DNA of 64,000 nt from Triangularia verruculosa (Eukaryota > Ascomycota > Sordariomycetes > Sordariales > Podosporaceae). The stretch spans positions 1 through 64,000 of the forward strand of contig MU863933.1 of assembly GCA_033296885.1 (NCBI GenBank), read 5' to 3'. The number at the start of each line of letters is the position of its first letter. Position 1 is the stretch's first letter. The notes below the pieces were generated by a model. It was not told the DNA's origin. It did not search any database and saw nothing but the letters and a program-made list of their open reading frames with translations. Made by a program: the position numbers and the translations under genes. Positions 23,601 to 34,800 of this stretch are shown one piece after another.

Positions 23601-24693
23601 GGGCTGCCCAGCCCAGCCAAGTACCGTTTGCCGCGGGCTTCCCGCAAAAAGGTACCTGGCATGGGACCTTGCGATGGAGTAATGATTTCGTAACAGATAG
23701 CACCATAGCGCGCCCCGTGACTGCCAGGTGAGTTTCCATAAGCTAACAGAAATCGCGAGTGGACTCTCGGCAGCAAATTTTCAGCCCCATGCGTGCTGGG
23801 GCACAGCCTGTAAGCCCTCCCTGGGCGTGTACACTGCAACAACTGACGCCATCGCCAACATCGCCAATTCCAGGCGTCTGGGCTCACCTCAGCAGGTCGT
23901 GGTTCCCCTAAGGCCGAACAACCGATCCACCTGCAGTACCTAGCAAAAGAGGTCATTTTGGTGCATCTCCAGGAAAAGACCGAGTCACTCTCCGGGTATC
24001 GAGTGAGAGAGAATGTGTACCAAAAGTACTAAAATAGGCCATCATGCTGTTTCTCTGACTCCATCTGTCGCAACAGACTAAATCACTGAAGAGGCTCTGA
24101 CGAACTCCGAAGACCTAATGGTGCTTGAGATGATGACAGAGCCATGCGAAAAGAGGCCATCTCGCTGAATCTCTTGCGTCTTTGCCCTGGGAGATTTTCC
24201 CATGGCACCAATCGGCGGTTGGAACAAAGGGCTTTGCGCCCCAAGTGCCCGCCTTGTACTCTATTTTCGCGCTGCTTCCAGGCAGGCGGCGCCAGGGCTC
24301 CATGATCATGCGGCTTTCTGCCCAGAGCTCGTGCTACAGTGCTGGAGCTTTGTTTGGCTGGACTCCAGGAGGGTCTTGAGAAGAGTTCCGTTTCCTGTTT
24401 CCTGACCCCATATGTCAAAGGGCGGTCGTTACGAGTGCCCCTTGGCCATGCTTGGCACTTTCACTTACACACAAGGCAGTTTCCCTGCCTTGGGTATAAT
24501 ACTCTGCTTTGTCTACCTTTTTCTACACAAGGGTGTCTCGACCACGCTCCTCGCCACAAATTGTCAAGAGCCAAATTCACACTGGCCAACGCTTCAAGCT
24601 TTCTCATAAACGAGCAACAACTCTCACCACTTCACCCACGACCACACCTCACACAACAACTTTTGTCCTTGAACAAGACACCCAACCGCCAAA
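20659..24693. other. Gene-poor 4-kb region with minisatellite relic
   Basis: No convincing gene was found between the chitin synthase stop and the GRGGAGN-repeat gene. The first few hundred bases are 3' flank. A degenerate tandem array sits at 21097-21245. The part from about 22450 to 23960 is more GC-rich and carries a minus-strand ATG-initiated open frame of 254 codons (23739-22975) without recognisable domains. The right end (from about 24400) is probably promoter and CA/CT-rich leader of the next gene. Confidence 0.5.
21097..21245 (+). repeat. Degenerate minisatellite, about 7 units of about 21 nt
   Basis: Imperfect head-to-tail units with consensus GAAAGATAGTTAATAGGCCTT. Adjacent copies read GAAAGATAGATACTGGGGCTT, then GAAAGATAGATATTAGGCCTT, then GAAAGATAGTTAATAGGCCTT, with decayed copies on both sides. 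Copies differ by point changes and small indels. A related array in inverted orientation lies near 26.9 kb, sharing the exact 13-mer TTAATAGGCCTTA. Confidence 0.8.
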
Positions 24694-25128
24694 ATGCCTG
24701 CTCTCTACACCATCACCGAGCCTCACCCCACCGTTGCTAAGAACAGCTACACCCATTCGGGTCGTGGTGGAGCTGGCAACTTCTTCCGTGCTCCTCAGAC
24801 CACCGCTCCCTCCGGCGTCCCAACCCCCGCTGCTACCGGCCCCCCCAGCACTGGCCGCTTTTACTCCGGCCGTGGAGGTGCCGGCAACGCCCATGCCTCC
24901 GCCGAACGCCCAGTCATGTCCTTCGATGAAGAATTCACCCGCGCCGAGGTTCGTGAAAAGACCGCCACCATCAGCCACGTCGGCCGCGGTGGTGCCGGCA
25001 ATATCTCCAGCACCGGCCCCTCTTCCACTAAGAAGAACTCCACCGAGCTCAGCAGACGGGACTCCAACAGCACAAACGGCAGCGCAAAGTCGGGCTTCTG
25101 GGGCCGCATCAGCAGCATCGGTCACTAA
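24694..25128 (+). CDS. Small GRGGAGN-repeat protein (DUF3602/Par32-like)
   Basis: A single exon encodes 144 residues. Three copies of the motif GRGGAGN occur (about residues 23-29, 54-60 and 97-103), spaced through a Ser/Thr/Pro-rich disordered chain that ends in SGFWGRISSIGH. This repeat defines a fungal family (DUF3602) that includes budding-yeast Par32/Amu1, a TORC1-controlled phosphoprotein linked to ammonium transporter inhibition. No enzyme signature, signal peptide or membrane span is visible. The ATG follows an ACCGCCAAA context and a CA-rich leader typical of highly expressed fungal genes. The link to nitrogen/TORC1 signalling is inference from the family; the repeat itself is seen directly. 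Confidence 0.85.
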   Translation: MPALYTITEPHPTVAKNSYTHSGRGGAGNFFRAPQTTAPSGVPTPAATGPPSTGRFYSGRGGAGNAHASAERPVMSFDEEFTRAEVREKTATISHVGRGGAGNISSTGPSSTKKNSTELSRRDSNSTNGSAKSGFWGRISSIGH

Positions 25129-26257
25129 GTTCGACTCGTGTCATATGAGTTAATCGCTGACGACGACCCTAACTGCTAGCTTCTGTTTCATTTTGTCTAT
25201 ATTATACCACAATCAACTTTGCAAAACACAGCACGGCGTTCCGGAGATGCACATATCACCACCACTTGGTCACGAAGGGTTATGAAATGGGGAAAGGGGA
25301 TATCAAAAGTTTTCTTTTTTTGTTTTGTCGTGAATGAGAGGGAGGGTGGGGACTTCAGATGGAACACCAACAACAAAAGCAAACGGCACCGAAAAAAAGT
25401 TCTCAGCAATCTTTGGTTCTTCTTCTCCGACGTCATGAATCTTGTCGTCAGACGAACGCGAACCCCATTGTCGGTGTGGATTTGGCGAAGACCGGATGGT
25501 TTGTTGGAGTTGGAGGTGTGGAGTAGGCTTTTTGGACAAGGGGCGCCAGTCTCCAACACAAAAGGTTAAACGCTCCACGCAGCTGAACGCCAACGAAACA
25601 AGCACCTCACCATACTTCATCGACCGGCGCCAGTGGGCAGGAAATCAGACCTTATTCTTGGTTACGACTCGAGGAAAGGGAAATCCGGACGGGGACACGG
25701 GAACAAAAGACTCAAAATGGAGAAAAAAAGTGGTTTCTTTCTGGTGAATAACTGGTTTCTTGATTTGACTATCTGGTTTTTAGGGATGGAAACGCGAATT
25801 GATATATACCCCCCTGAGCGATTTTGGAGCAGGAGGAGGCGGAGGAAGAGGAATCATTGTTCTTTATTGGTTTTCAACGCCCATTGAAATGGGCTGTATA
25901 ATTCAGCAATCTCTTGACTGCTACATCAGTTTGCCTGAGTGAATGTGATGTTTACTTCTAAGCCTTCAGAACTCTTGGTGACTGTAGAGCTGAAACCTTG
26001 AACTCGGCAAAACATAGTAGCAAAAATTGCGTGCGATCCTTGCCGTTGGGCTCTTTGTGTCTATGCTCCCACGTGCACATCAAGATTCTCACCCACGCCA
26101 TCGCAGGAGACAAAGGAGATACTTACCCTTCCCGCTTTCCGCAGTGCCCGTGACCCGGAGTGTCGGGATCCCCTTTGGGCAGAACCTGTTATGATACCTT
26201 GTGGATACTAGCAGGGCTGGTTTGATGAAAAGGGAAAGGGGTTGGATGCTGATAGGC

Positions 26258-26273
26258 ACACACATATGTGTGT
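26258..26273. repeat. Perfect palindrome ACACACATATGTGTGT
   Basis: A 16-nt perfect palindrome read directly: 8 nt followed by its exact reverse complement. It is an alternating purine/pyrimidine tract in noncoding DNA. Nothing indicates a function. Confidence 0.85.
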
Positions 26274-26867
26274 CTTGAAGATACATCAATCTCAATTCCT
26301 AGACTCCGACAGTGCATAAGTCAGCTCTAGGAGTTGCAAGTGCCTCCTCTTATGATCCTTAGACCAACAGCACATATGTATTTATAAGAGGCTCGGGACT
26401 TGGATCTAACCCAAGAAAGAACAGCAGTTGTAATCCACCTTTTGACCCAATGAAGGCCTCAATCTTCAGGCCCATCAAAAGTCCGATCATAGGTAATAAG
26501 AAAACCAAGGTGGTGTCCCGTCAACGGCTTCAATTCGAAGGGCAGAATCTGAACCGTAATGGTGGTAGTGGATAAAGCCCAGTAGTTAAGATAATAGAGA
26601 TGTATGCCGTTTCCGAATAGTTTTACAAGCACAAATGTTCTTTGGCAATATCGGTATTTACCTGCTAATAGAGCCATGATGTTTAAGAGTAAAGAGATGC
26701 CAGGAAGCAGCAAGTGATTCTCCTGAGTGGTGGAAAAATGGCATGCACCAACTAGACTTCAACCTAGGAATCTCAGCAAGTGTTAACACCGTGTGATAAA
26801 CTACTTAATTGGTGCCGCAAGCTAGGACCACACCTTTTGATGTGGTAGAAGAAGTCTACCTTATCTA

Positions 26868-26999
26868 CTATCTTACAAGACCTATCACGATTTTTGAATA
26901 CCACAAAGGTATCTTTCACGGTGTTCTCGACATCTTGCAAGGCCCATTCACTACGGTATCTTTTAAGGCCTATTAACAACCCGGAATCTTTCAATGTCA
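26868..26999 (-). repeat. Decayed minisatellite array, inverted relative to 21.1 kb
   Basis: Read on the minus strand, about four or five units of 22-40 nt share TTGAAAGAT near the start and AATAGGCC or a variant near the end. The 13-mer TAAGGCCTATTAA (26964-26976) is the exact reverse complement of 21172-21184 in the first array. Units here are longer and more diverged. Confidence 0.6.
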
Positions 27000-27935
27000 T
27001 ATTCCTACTCTGTACTGTCAGTCTTTTTCTGTCCAGGACATGATGTCCAAACAAGGCCAGGATATTTGTCTTCGCAAGTCTATATATGTAAACGGGCAAG
27101 AATATATCTACTATTGGCTACCTCATCTATAGGCGATAACTCAGTGTCTGTTGATGTAAAATATGATTTAAGCTGTAATTCTCAACGCAAGGAACCGAGG
27201 TACGCCGGGGAGGTCAAGCCTTCACGTTGAATTCTTAGTGACACCCATAACGGTTGAACCTCTCCCTTGTTACTGTTACTTGGAGTTCGAAGGGAATAGC
27301 TTAAAGTAAACCATATACACCTGAGTGCTTAGAAGTAGAGAGTATCACTTGGACAATGGTGGCTCGGCATGCTGTTCTCAAAACAAGTTGAATTCCTAGA
27401 AAGACGACCATAGTTGGGCAAAGGCACACACTGCTGCCTCCAGAAATGATGTCCAAGAATGTGGTTGGAAAAAAGGGTATCATTCATTTTCTGCTCCATC
27501 TCGCTCCTTTCCTCCTCCCTTCTACGCCTTTGCTTTTCAGCACCTCCATGCCTTTCTGCTCTTCTCTAATCATATATGTACGTCAACCCAAGCATATCAA
27601 TCAACAGAAATTTCAGCAACAGCCACCAGGCCATCCTCACCATACCAGTCCAACCCGCCAACAGCCTACCCTCCAATATTACAATAATCCTAATCTTCTT
27701 GTGTACAAAGCTTTGCCGCGGGTCCTGAATATTTTGTACACCTTCTTCGACTGCGTGTGCTGTTCCTCTCCCCCTATTCGCCTGTGTCGAATTTGACCCC
27801 TTCTGAATATCAATTTCACAACATCGTCGTAACTTGTCACGGGCGAGTGGTGTGGGTTATTGCCTGTTCTTCAACAAAGGGACGTGTCGTTCAGTTTAAC
27901 CCATCAGGCTCAGCTTACAGTCGCATCTATCACGA

Positions 27936-29269
27936 CTAGGCGAACTTGGTATGGATAATATCCGGGTTCTCATGCCAGTCGTCGATGCTGACCCACATCT
28001 AGATTGTAGTGTTAGCCTTGCCACCACGTTTTTGGTGTGTTATCGAGAGGGAAAACGCACCTTTCTGAACGTGCTCAACCCAGCCAAAATGCTGCCGCCG
28101 ATCCAGGTGGAATACTTGCGCTCTGGAGGCGCAAAGATCTTGATTCTCATATCCTTCACAGCCAACCGCTGGACCTCACTGAGAAGTCTGTCACCGAAAC
28201 CCTTTGTGAGCGTGCTGCCTCCCGACAAGACGATGTTCATATACAAGTCCTTGCGCAAGTCGAGATCTGTCCTGTTGATCGAGTCCACTACTATTTGGTG
28301 AATGCCTGGATATTCGAGACCGATGATCTCGGGATCGAACAAGATCTCTGGAGCACGGAAGCGTTCCGCTCCAATCTGGGATATGATTAGAGTCAAGCAT
28401 TTCCAATTAAACAATAGGAGCAACCGAGAACATACCTTGAGCTTGTTTCCATCTGGCAAGACATATTCGGCAATCTTGCTCTGATCCAGCTTGGCAGCCG
28501 CCCACTCCTTCTCTTCCTTTTTCGGGTCCTTCGCAACATAGCTCGTGGCTTCCTTTATCAGCCTGACGACCTCCTTCTCGGCACTTGTATGGAAAACGTA
28601 GCCGCTCTTGCGGAGGAGGGTCTGCAGGTGCTCGGTTACATCGCGACCGGCGACGTCAATTCTCCTGATGCTGTTGGGGACTGTGAAGCCCTGGTATACT
28701 GGCACGGCATGGGAAACACCGTCACCTGCATCAAGCACCACACCTGTTGTCCTTCCGCTGGCGTATAGAGACAGCACTGCCTGAATCGATGTGTAGAGCG
28801 CTGGTACGTTGAATGTCTCGAAGAGGATCTGGGCAGCTGTGTCACGGTTGGACCGTGGGTTGAGTGGTGGTTCGGTAAGAAGGACGGGGTGCTATATATC
28901 AGTAGGTGCGCGTGTTAGCCATCATGACTTTTCCCTCAACCTTGCAGGATCCAACATTACCTCCTCGCTAAGCGTTTTCAGGCCCTCGTCATACACATAT
29001 GCCCAGATCTTCTCCATATCATCCCAGTCCGTGACGATACCATGTTCCAGGGGATACCGGATCTTGAGCAAGCCCCTCAGCTCCGTGGCCGCCTTCTGGC
29101 CGATGAACACCTCCCCCTCCAGCGCGCCAGCCAGGACGCGGAGATGTTTTGGCCTGCCTACCCATGATGGGAAGTGGCACTTGGGTACGTCGTCTCCTGC
29201 GAAGCCAGCCCTGATAGTACCAGATCCATTGTCGAGCACTACCGACACGTTGTGCAGCGAGTCTGTCAT
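27936..29269 (-). CDS. arp1: Arp1 (centractin), filament subunit of dynactin
   Basis: Four exons (29269-28961, 28891-28436, 28375-28061, 27998-27936) give 380 residues, the usual Arp1 length. The start VVLDNGSGTIRAGFAGDDVP is the actin phosphate-binding loop. HPVLLTEPPLNPRSNRDTAA, GVVLDAGDGVSHAVPVYQGF, IVLSGGSTLTKGFGDRL and KYSTWIGGSILAGLSTFRK follow the actin fold in order. The last exon encodes MWVSIDDWHENPDIIHTKFA, as in Arp1 rather than conventional actin. Arp1 forms the short filament of dynactin, which activates dynein for retrograde transport and nuclear positioning; the Neurospora orthologue is ropy-4. All junctions have GT/AG ends and keep frame. It is divergent from the next gene on the right. 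Confidence 0.95.
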
Positions 29270-31893
29270 CTTGCTGTGGTTTGGTGTGGCTGGTTTAGAA
29301 CATGCGAAAGGATGTGTACTTTATTGAGCTATTTTCAGTATCGTAGAACCGGGTCCCTCGTCGTCGTGGGGAACGGAGGTGAGTTGTTTGTTTGAAGTTG
29401 CCGTTTTGTTCGTTTGGTTCGTGGCTGCTGTCGCTGGAGCTTCTTTCAAATACGGGCAGGCGAGACAACTCTCCACCGCCAGTCCGATGGTCGAGAAGCC
29501 AATGTCTGAAGGTCGGTACGAATCAGGGCCGTCGAGGTCGGAATGCTGGTCGCCGTTGGCGTCTGGTGCTGGTTCGGCAAATCTTCCTTGAGCTCCAAAC
29601 ACACACGACGCGATATTCAGATGAAGGGGTGTTCCTGCAGGGCGCATCATTGGTTGGGTCAAGCTCCTGCCCATTGGGGTTGATGTGTGGCTGATGCACG
29701 GACCACAATCTTATCGATACCGAGCTTCGAGATACTTGCGCTATCAGCGGAGGGACCTTCAATACCAAACATTTCGGGCGTTGCAGCAAGAAGGACCTTT
29801 GCTGTAAACCGGCCGGCTCTGTAGGCCAATTAGTCGGAAGGATGCTGAGTTTATTGATTTGTTGAGAAAGATATCTAGCTAGCTACAGAACTTGAGGCAA
29901 TTGGTAATACGTATACGGAATATCGGTAGAGAGAGCCGTGTGCAAGTGAACGGAAAACGAACAAAGAATTTCAAAGTCCGGTTGGAACACGAATGGTTCT
30001 CGGAAGACTGACGAAGACTCTTTCAAGTTTTTGGATACCTAACTCGAACCCTCAACGACGACGAAAGCGCCGATACACCCAAGTCAACGCCGAGAACTGC
30101 ATGCACCATTTGGTTATGCCATGCGGCATGTCTGTGAGTTCTATGAAGCATGTGGAATACCCCTACAGAGTCTTCCTGATGGTTGGACCATGGCAATTAA
30201 CGCAAGTAGCCCTACCGGGTCTATCCTCGTGTTTCGTGAAACCTCGAGCCATGCCCGCACCGAGATTGGCACGATTAGATGGCGGCAATGGCGGGACTCC
30301 CGGGTAGCCTCAGCTGGATCGAGATGCTAAGAAGGTCTTGCAAACAGAGGAGGTGGAAGCAGGGAGCGAGAGACAAACATTATTTATCAGCTCCCCGCCC
30401 AAGACTATTGGTGATATCGCTTTTAGGCGGTGACGGCAGTGGGGCCATTGCTGTTCCAGGTTTGGGACATCTTGAAAAGTTGAATGTGGGCGTGAGACGA
30501 GACGGATCGCCCAACCGTCACCACCAACCGTCACCAGCGGGGTCCATCCGGTAACCCCCAGCCCCGTCCCGTCACCCAGCACCCAGTCGAGCCCTGTTCA
30601 CTTGGTGGTCAGGCCTGCTGATATCCTTGGCAGCAGCGTCCATGTCAACAAACCCCCACCCCCATCTTGTCCGTCTTGTCGCAGACATCACCATCTCACC
30701 ATCGATCTTGTACACAGCTCGGTTGATTATCTGTACCGTGGTGCTCCCTGGGGACGTCGCAAGAGGGCAAGAAAGTGCGGTGGAACCAGCCCCTCGACTC
30801 CGCAGCAGCCTCGTCTGTCTCTTCGTTGCTCCGCCGTTTGTCTGCACCTCGCTGCACCAGCGACCCAAGGCCCCACGCGCAATTGGCTGGGCGCTCGAAG
30901 CAGCGCCAGCACATCAAGCACCTTGAGCAATCCCAGCCGCTTCTGGACAACAACAAAGTTCCCTATAGGCTCTGCCAGCTCTGTTCGAGGTCCGCTCCTG
31001 TCGGAGAAGAATCCAAGAAAGCGAGGTGTGCGCATCACATTGCGCATTGTACAGGAGACCTCTCCCAATCCTCTGGGTTCGACTCGGCATTGGATTCGAG
31101 CTGTAGGTGCGACTTCTGGAGGCCACCGCCTATCCCATCCATCCTGTCAATCGCATCGCATCACACTCCTCCGACCGACACTAGCAGGCTGCATACGGCC
31201 TGCAGCGCTGCCTTTCTCTCTGTACATACGACTGCGGCCGAAAAGAAGAAAAAAACCACTCCTTTCGAAAACGAACGGAACGGACACGAGTTGCCCTGGT
31301 TTGAAGCTGCAACTGGCCTTGGGTTATCGACGCAAACTGCCCCGCTGCCGAGGATCCCTGTCCGCCTTGCTCCTATCAACAACAGCCGTCCGTCTCGTTG
31401 CGCCGCCACTCACTTTTTCTCCTTCGAATAGGCCGCCCGCCACTCGGCCCCATCGATTCTGTGCACCTGTTCTGCTTCTCTGCTGCTTGAACGTCCCTAG
31501 CAGCGCGAACTTCCACATCCTGATACTGCCTCGTGCAGCCTGCCAGCCCTACCATCGGCGAACCTCTAGCTGCATTTCGTGCTTTGGGTGCGTGTGTCTC
31601 CGACGCCTATGCGATCTCTCATTGCTCACGTATTCCACATTTTCTGCAGATATTCCCGCATTCTGATGCTTTTGGACGACGATTGTTCATAGGCGACGCA
31701 TTCTGGCTGGCCAACACATCGTTGCCTTCCCCCCCATTTTTCCTGTGTTTCATTCCCCTCTCTGGCCGCCCTCCTCCACACGTAAGGGGGCTTCGAAGCC
31801 TGTGAGTAATTGGGCAACAATACGGGGGCCACTGTTGACACCTAATACCACACCAACTCCCCTTCGGGCTCACATCACACACAACGCGCCATC
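29270..31893. other. Divergent intergenic region, ARP1 to 1801-residue protein gene
   Basis: About 2.6 kb should contain both promoters. From about 30550 onwards the sequence is C/T-rich and probably includes the long 5' leader of the right-hand gene, ending in CACACACAACGCGCCATC before its ATG. Several long open frames here (for example 30602-31666 plus) have the composition of translated noncoding DNA and no domains. No RNA gene was seen. Confidence 0.5.
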
Positions 31894-34800
31894 ATGGGTG
31901 CCGACACCAAGAAGTCCAGCAGGCCGCCGCTATTGCCAGTGCCCACCGATACTGATTCGACTATCCACACCGCAGCGCCAACTGGGACAGACCTTGGAAC
32001 CGAACTCGGCAGCGAAGTGTCTGGCCCCGGAGATGAGAAGTCGTCCTATTCTATCCCAGACGATGGCACACCGGTAACTATTCGAGCCGGGCATCGGGCG
32101 AGCAAATCACAGACGTCTCTGTTGATAGAGTACTTTGAGGGTGGGAAAAGCACCAGCGGCAACTCGGCGTCGGGCGACTCGCGCAAACCCAGTGTTCGTG
32201 TCCGCTTGACACCAAGCAGCAAACGTCGCAGCAGCAAGGGCTCTGACGGAGACCATATTCGAATCACGGAATCAAGGTCGAGAAAAGCCAGCGGCAGTCG
32301 CCGCTCTACTGCCGAGGCCTTATCCGCCATCAGCAACGATCTTGAAGACGCCAGCTCGTATGCTTCGGCCACCGAAGAAAGCAACGTCAGCCGAAACCCC
32401 ATCGACATTGAAATTGAACGAGGTGGCCGCCGCCGCCGCCCGGCGAGCCCACTAATACCAGCTGCTGATGGTAGTAAAGCCAGCTACACGGGCGGCAACA
32501 TGAGTGATATTTCAGCCATTCCAACCGACAGCTTTCTCGATGGGTCTGGAGGTACTACCTCTTTCAGGGCGTCCGACTCGAAGAGTCCCGACTATGCGGC
32601 AGCTGCCGCCATGGGCTTGGGTGCTGCTGCGAGTGCCACCGCCGCGTCGGAGAAGTCTCGTACTCGAGAACCCCGAGAGAGGGTAGTTGTAACTAGGTCT
32701 CGAGACAAGGAGAGGGACCGCAGCAGGCACAAGTCGAGCAAGAGCCGGACCAGCAGTGTGAGCAAGGACGACAAGTATGCGGATCGCTCAAGTAGGAGAT
32801 CAAGTAAAGGGCACCCGGAGTCGACGGTGTCGATGGCCGAGTCCAGCGTGATTTCCTCGGCTCTTGCTCCAAGCCATCGATCAATGGACCAGCACTCCAT
32901 CAGGTCCGGGGCATCAAAGACTTCATCCATCAACAATCCAAAGCTCTTGGAGACCGTGGAGGACGCCATTCGCCGCCTTATTCTACCGGAACTCAACGCG
33001 CTCAAGCGAGAACAGAGCCGACGTGGAAGCCGGCGCGATTCCACAACATCTAGCACAACCACAGCATCGAGATCTAATTTGACACCGCGCGACAGCCTCA
33101 AAACCAGCAAGGAGAGGCGAGATCGAGAGGCCCGGAACAATGACTTCGACGACAGTAGCGCGCTTAGCCATGAATCAATGGAGGACTCTCACGAACTTGA
33201 TAACACGCCAGTCCGTAGCATTGAGCCTCTGAAAGCGGCAGCTGCCGGTGCTGCTCTGGGCGCAGCCGCGGTGGCTGCACATGAGGCGTTCGGATCTCCA
33301 TCAGACGACAAGCAACGGTCGCGGAGGAGACGAAGGGATGAAAGAAGAAGCCGCGGGGCCGAGCAGCAAGCCTTCGATCAGTACGAGGATCAAGACCTGC
33401 TGGCACCTCCAGCCCCACCGATGCCTCTGATGAGTGATGTCAACGCCTCGGATGTGACAAGGGCATCCATTTTGTCGGCAGACACCGACAGACCCCACTC
33501 GGCCAGCGAGGAGCTCACCCCTGCTCGCGATTTCACCCAGGGGCCGATTTCGCCAGGATCAACACCAACTCCCACTCGGACCCCTGTGGCCACTTTACAA
33601 GCTTTGGGAGCACAGCACGCCAATCTGTCGCACGGCGACCTCAAGGCGTTACCCCGTCAACGCACTGGTGATCCCGACCAGTATGTTCTTGATGACAATG
33701 GCAAGAAAGTTCCTTCCCGCCATGCGCGCCAATTCCAGGACGAAGAGTACGACGACGAGGATTCAGACCTGTCTCCACAGCATCCACCCAACCCATACGA
33801 TTATTATAGCACGCAAGACGTTCCACCACCCCTCAATTACGTCCCATACAAACCCGAACTACGGGGCCTCAGTCCTATTCCAAGCGTGTCGGGGTATACC
33901 GAGGCCGGTAGCGACGTAGGGCCAAATCGGGACTCGAGGGCTACCCACCGCACTATTGACTCGGAAATTTCCTCAGCCAACAAGTCTCCACGCCAGAATG
34001 GAGGGACAGTAACCCGCAATCTCTCAGGCTACGACGACGACGACCGGAGTGTGAGAAGCTCCAACGTCGACCAAACCCAAGGCCCAAGTCCCGCCGGCAG
34101 CGAGCTCGACCGCGTAACGTCAGGCCAGGCTGTGCGTGCTGTTGGACTGAACCCAGCCTTTGTGCACCCTGTTGGCATCGAGTCCAATGTCGCATCTCTT
34201 ATCGATGCGTCTATGCTGGAGGGATCAGCTTTGACAGTTGACTCGGACAGACTCTACCAGGGCCGCGAATCCATGGCGACCCTTGATGAAGAAATCGACC
34301 GGCAGCTCGGTAGCCCGACCAAGCGATCCGTGGCCAGCCAAGCTTCAGAAGGTCAGCGATCCCGTGAATTTGTTCAATATGAACTCGATGAGCATGGGCG
34401 GAAGGTCCCCCAGACTACCACCTATCGTCAATCCCCGACGGCTTCAGAAGCCGCTATTGCCAGCCGTGCAGTCGATGCCGCCGCAGCCGCTCTTCGGGCC
34501 CAAAATGGGAAGGGTCAACATGAGGTTTCTCAGGAAGAGCAAGCATCGTGGCAGGGCGCCGGTGTTCAGCGCAACCGCTCCTTCAAGGAACGCACAACGC
34601 AAAATGGCCACCGCCCTGGTCTTGACGCATCACTGAGCACCGAGAAACTGGGCAACGAGCACGAAAAACCATCAATGACTGCCAATTATGTGCCAAATTC
34701 GAACGATATTATGCCGGAAATTCTGGATTGGGGGTATGAAGATGATCTGCTCACCAACCCCTCCCTTCTGGATGACGATGGTGGCAGGGATGAGGAAGGT

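Larger units (their letters stand above)
25129..27935. other. Gene-poor convergent region with repeat relic
   Basis: About 2.8 kb between two convergent genes. It is AT-rich in its right half. It holds a perfect 16-nt palindrome (26258-26273) and a decayed repeat array (26868-26999) related to the one at 21.1 kb but inverted. Two short minus-strand frames (26459-26713, 26773-27099) match no family I know; the second is simply the repeat array read in one frame. This may be the remains of an old mobile or repetitive element, but no terminal repeats or transposase motifs were seen. Confidence 0.5.

Noticed and set aside
22975..23739. Minus-strand ATG-started open frame of 254 codons
   Set aside because: No recognisable domain, no splice signals linking it to other frames, and a Pro/Arg/Ser/Gly/Cys composition like translated noncoding DNA. 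Transcript data would be needed to accept it.
26773..27099. Minus-strand open frame with LKDS-like repeated residues
   Set aside because: The apparent protein repeat is just the decayed DNA repeat array read in one frame. There is no ATG-led gene structure.
30602..31666. 354-codon plus-strand open frame upstream of the 1801-residue protein
   Set aside because: Pro/Ser/Arg/Cys-rich translation of a C/T-rich leader, no family features and overlapping frames on both strands.
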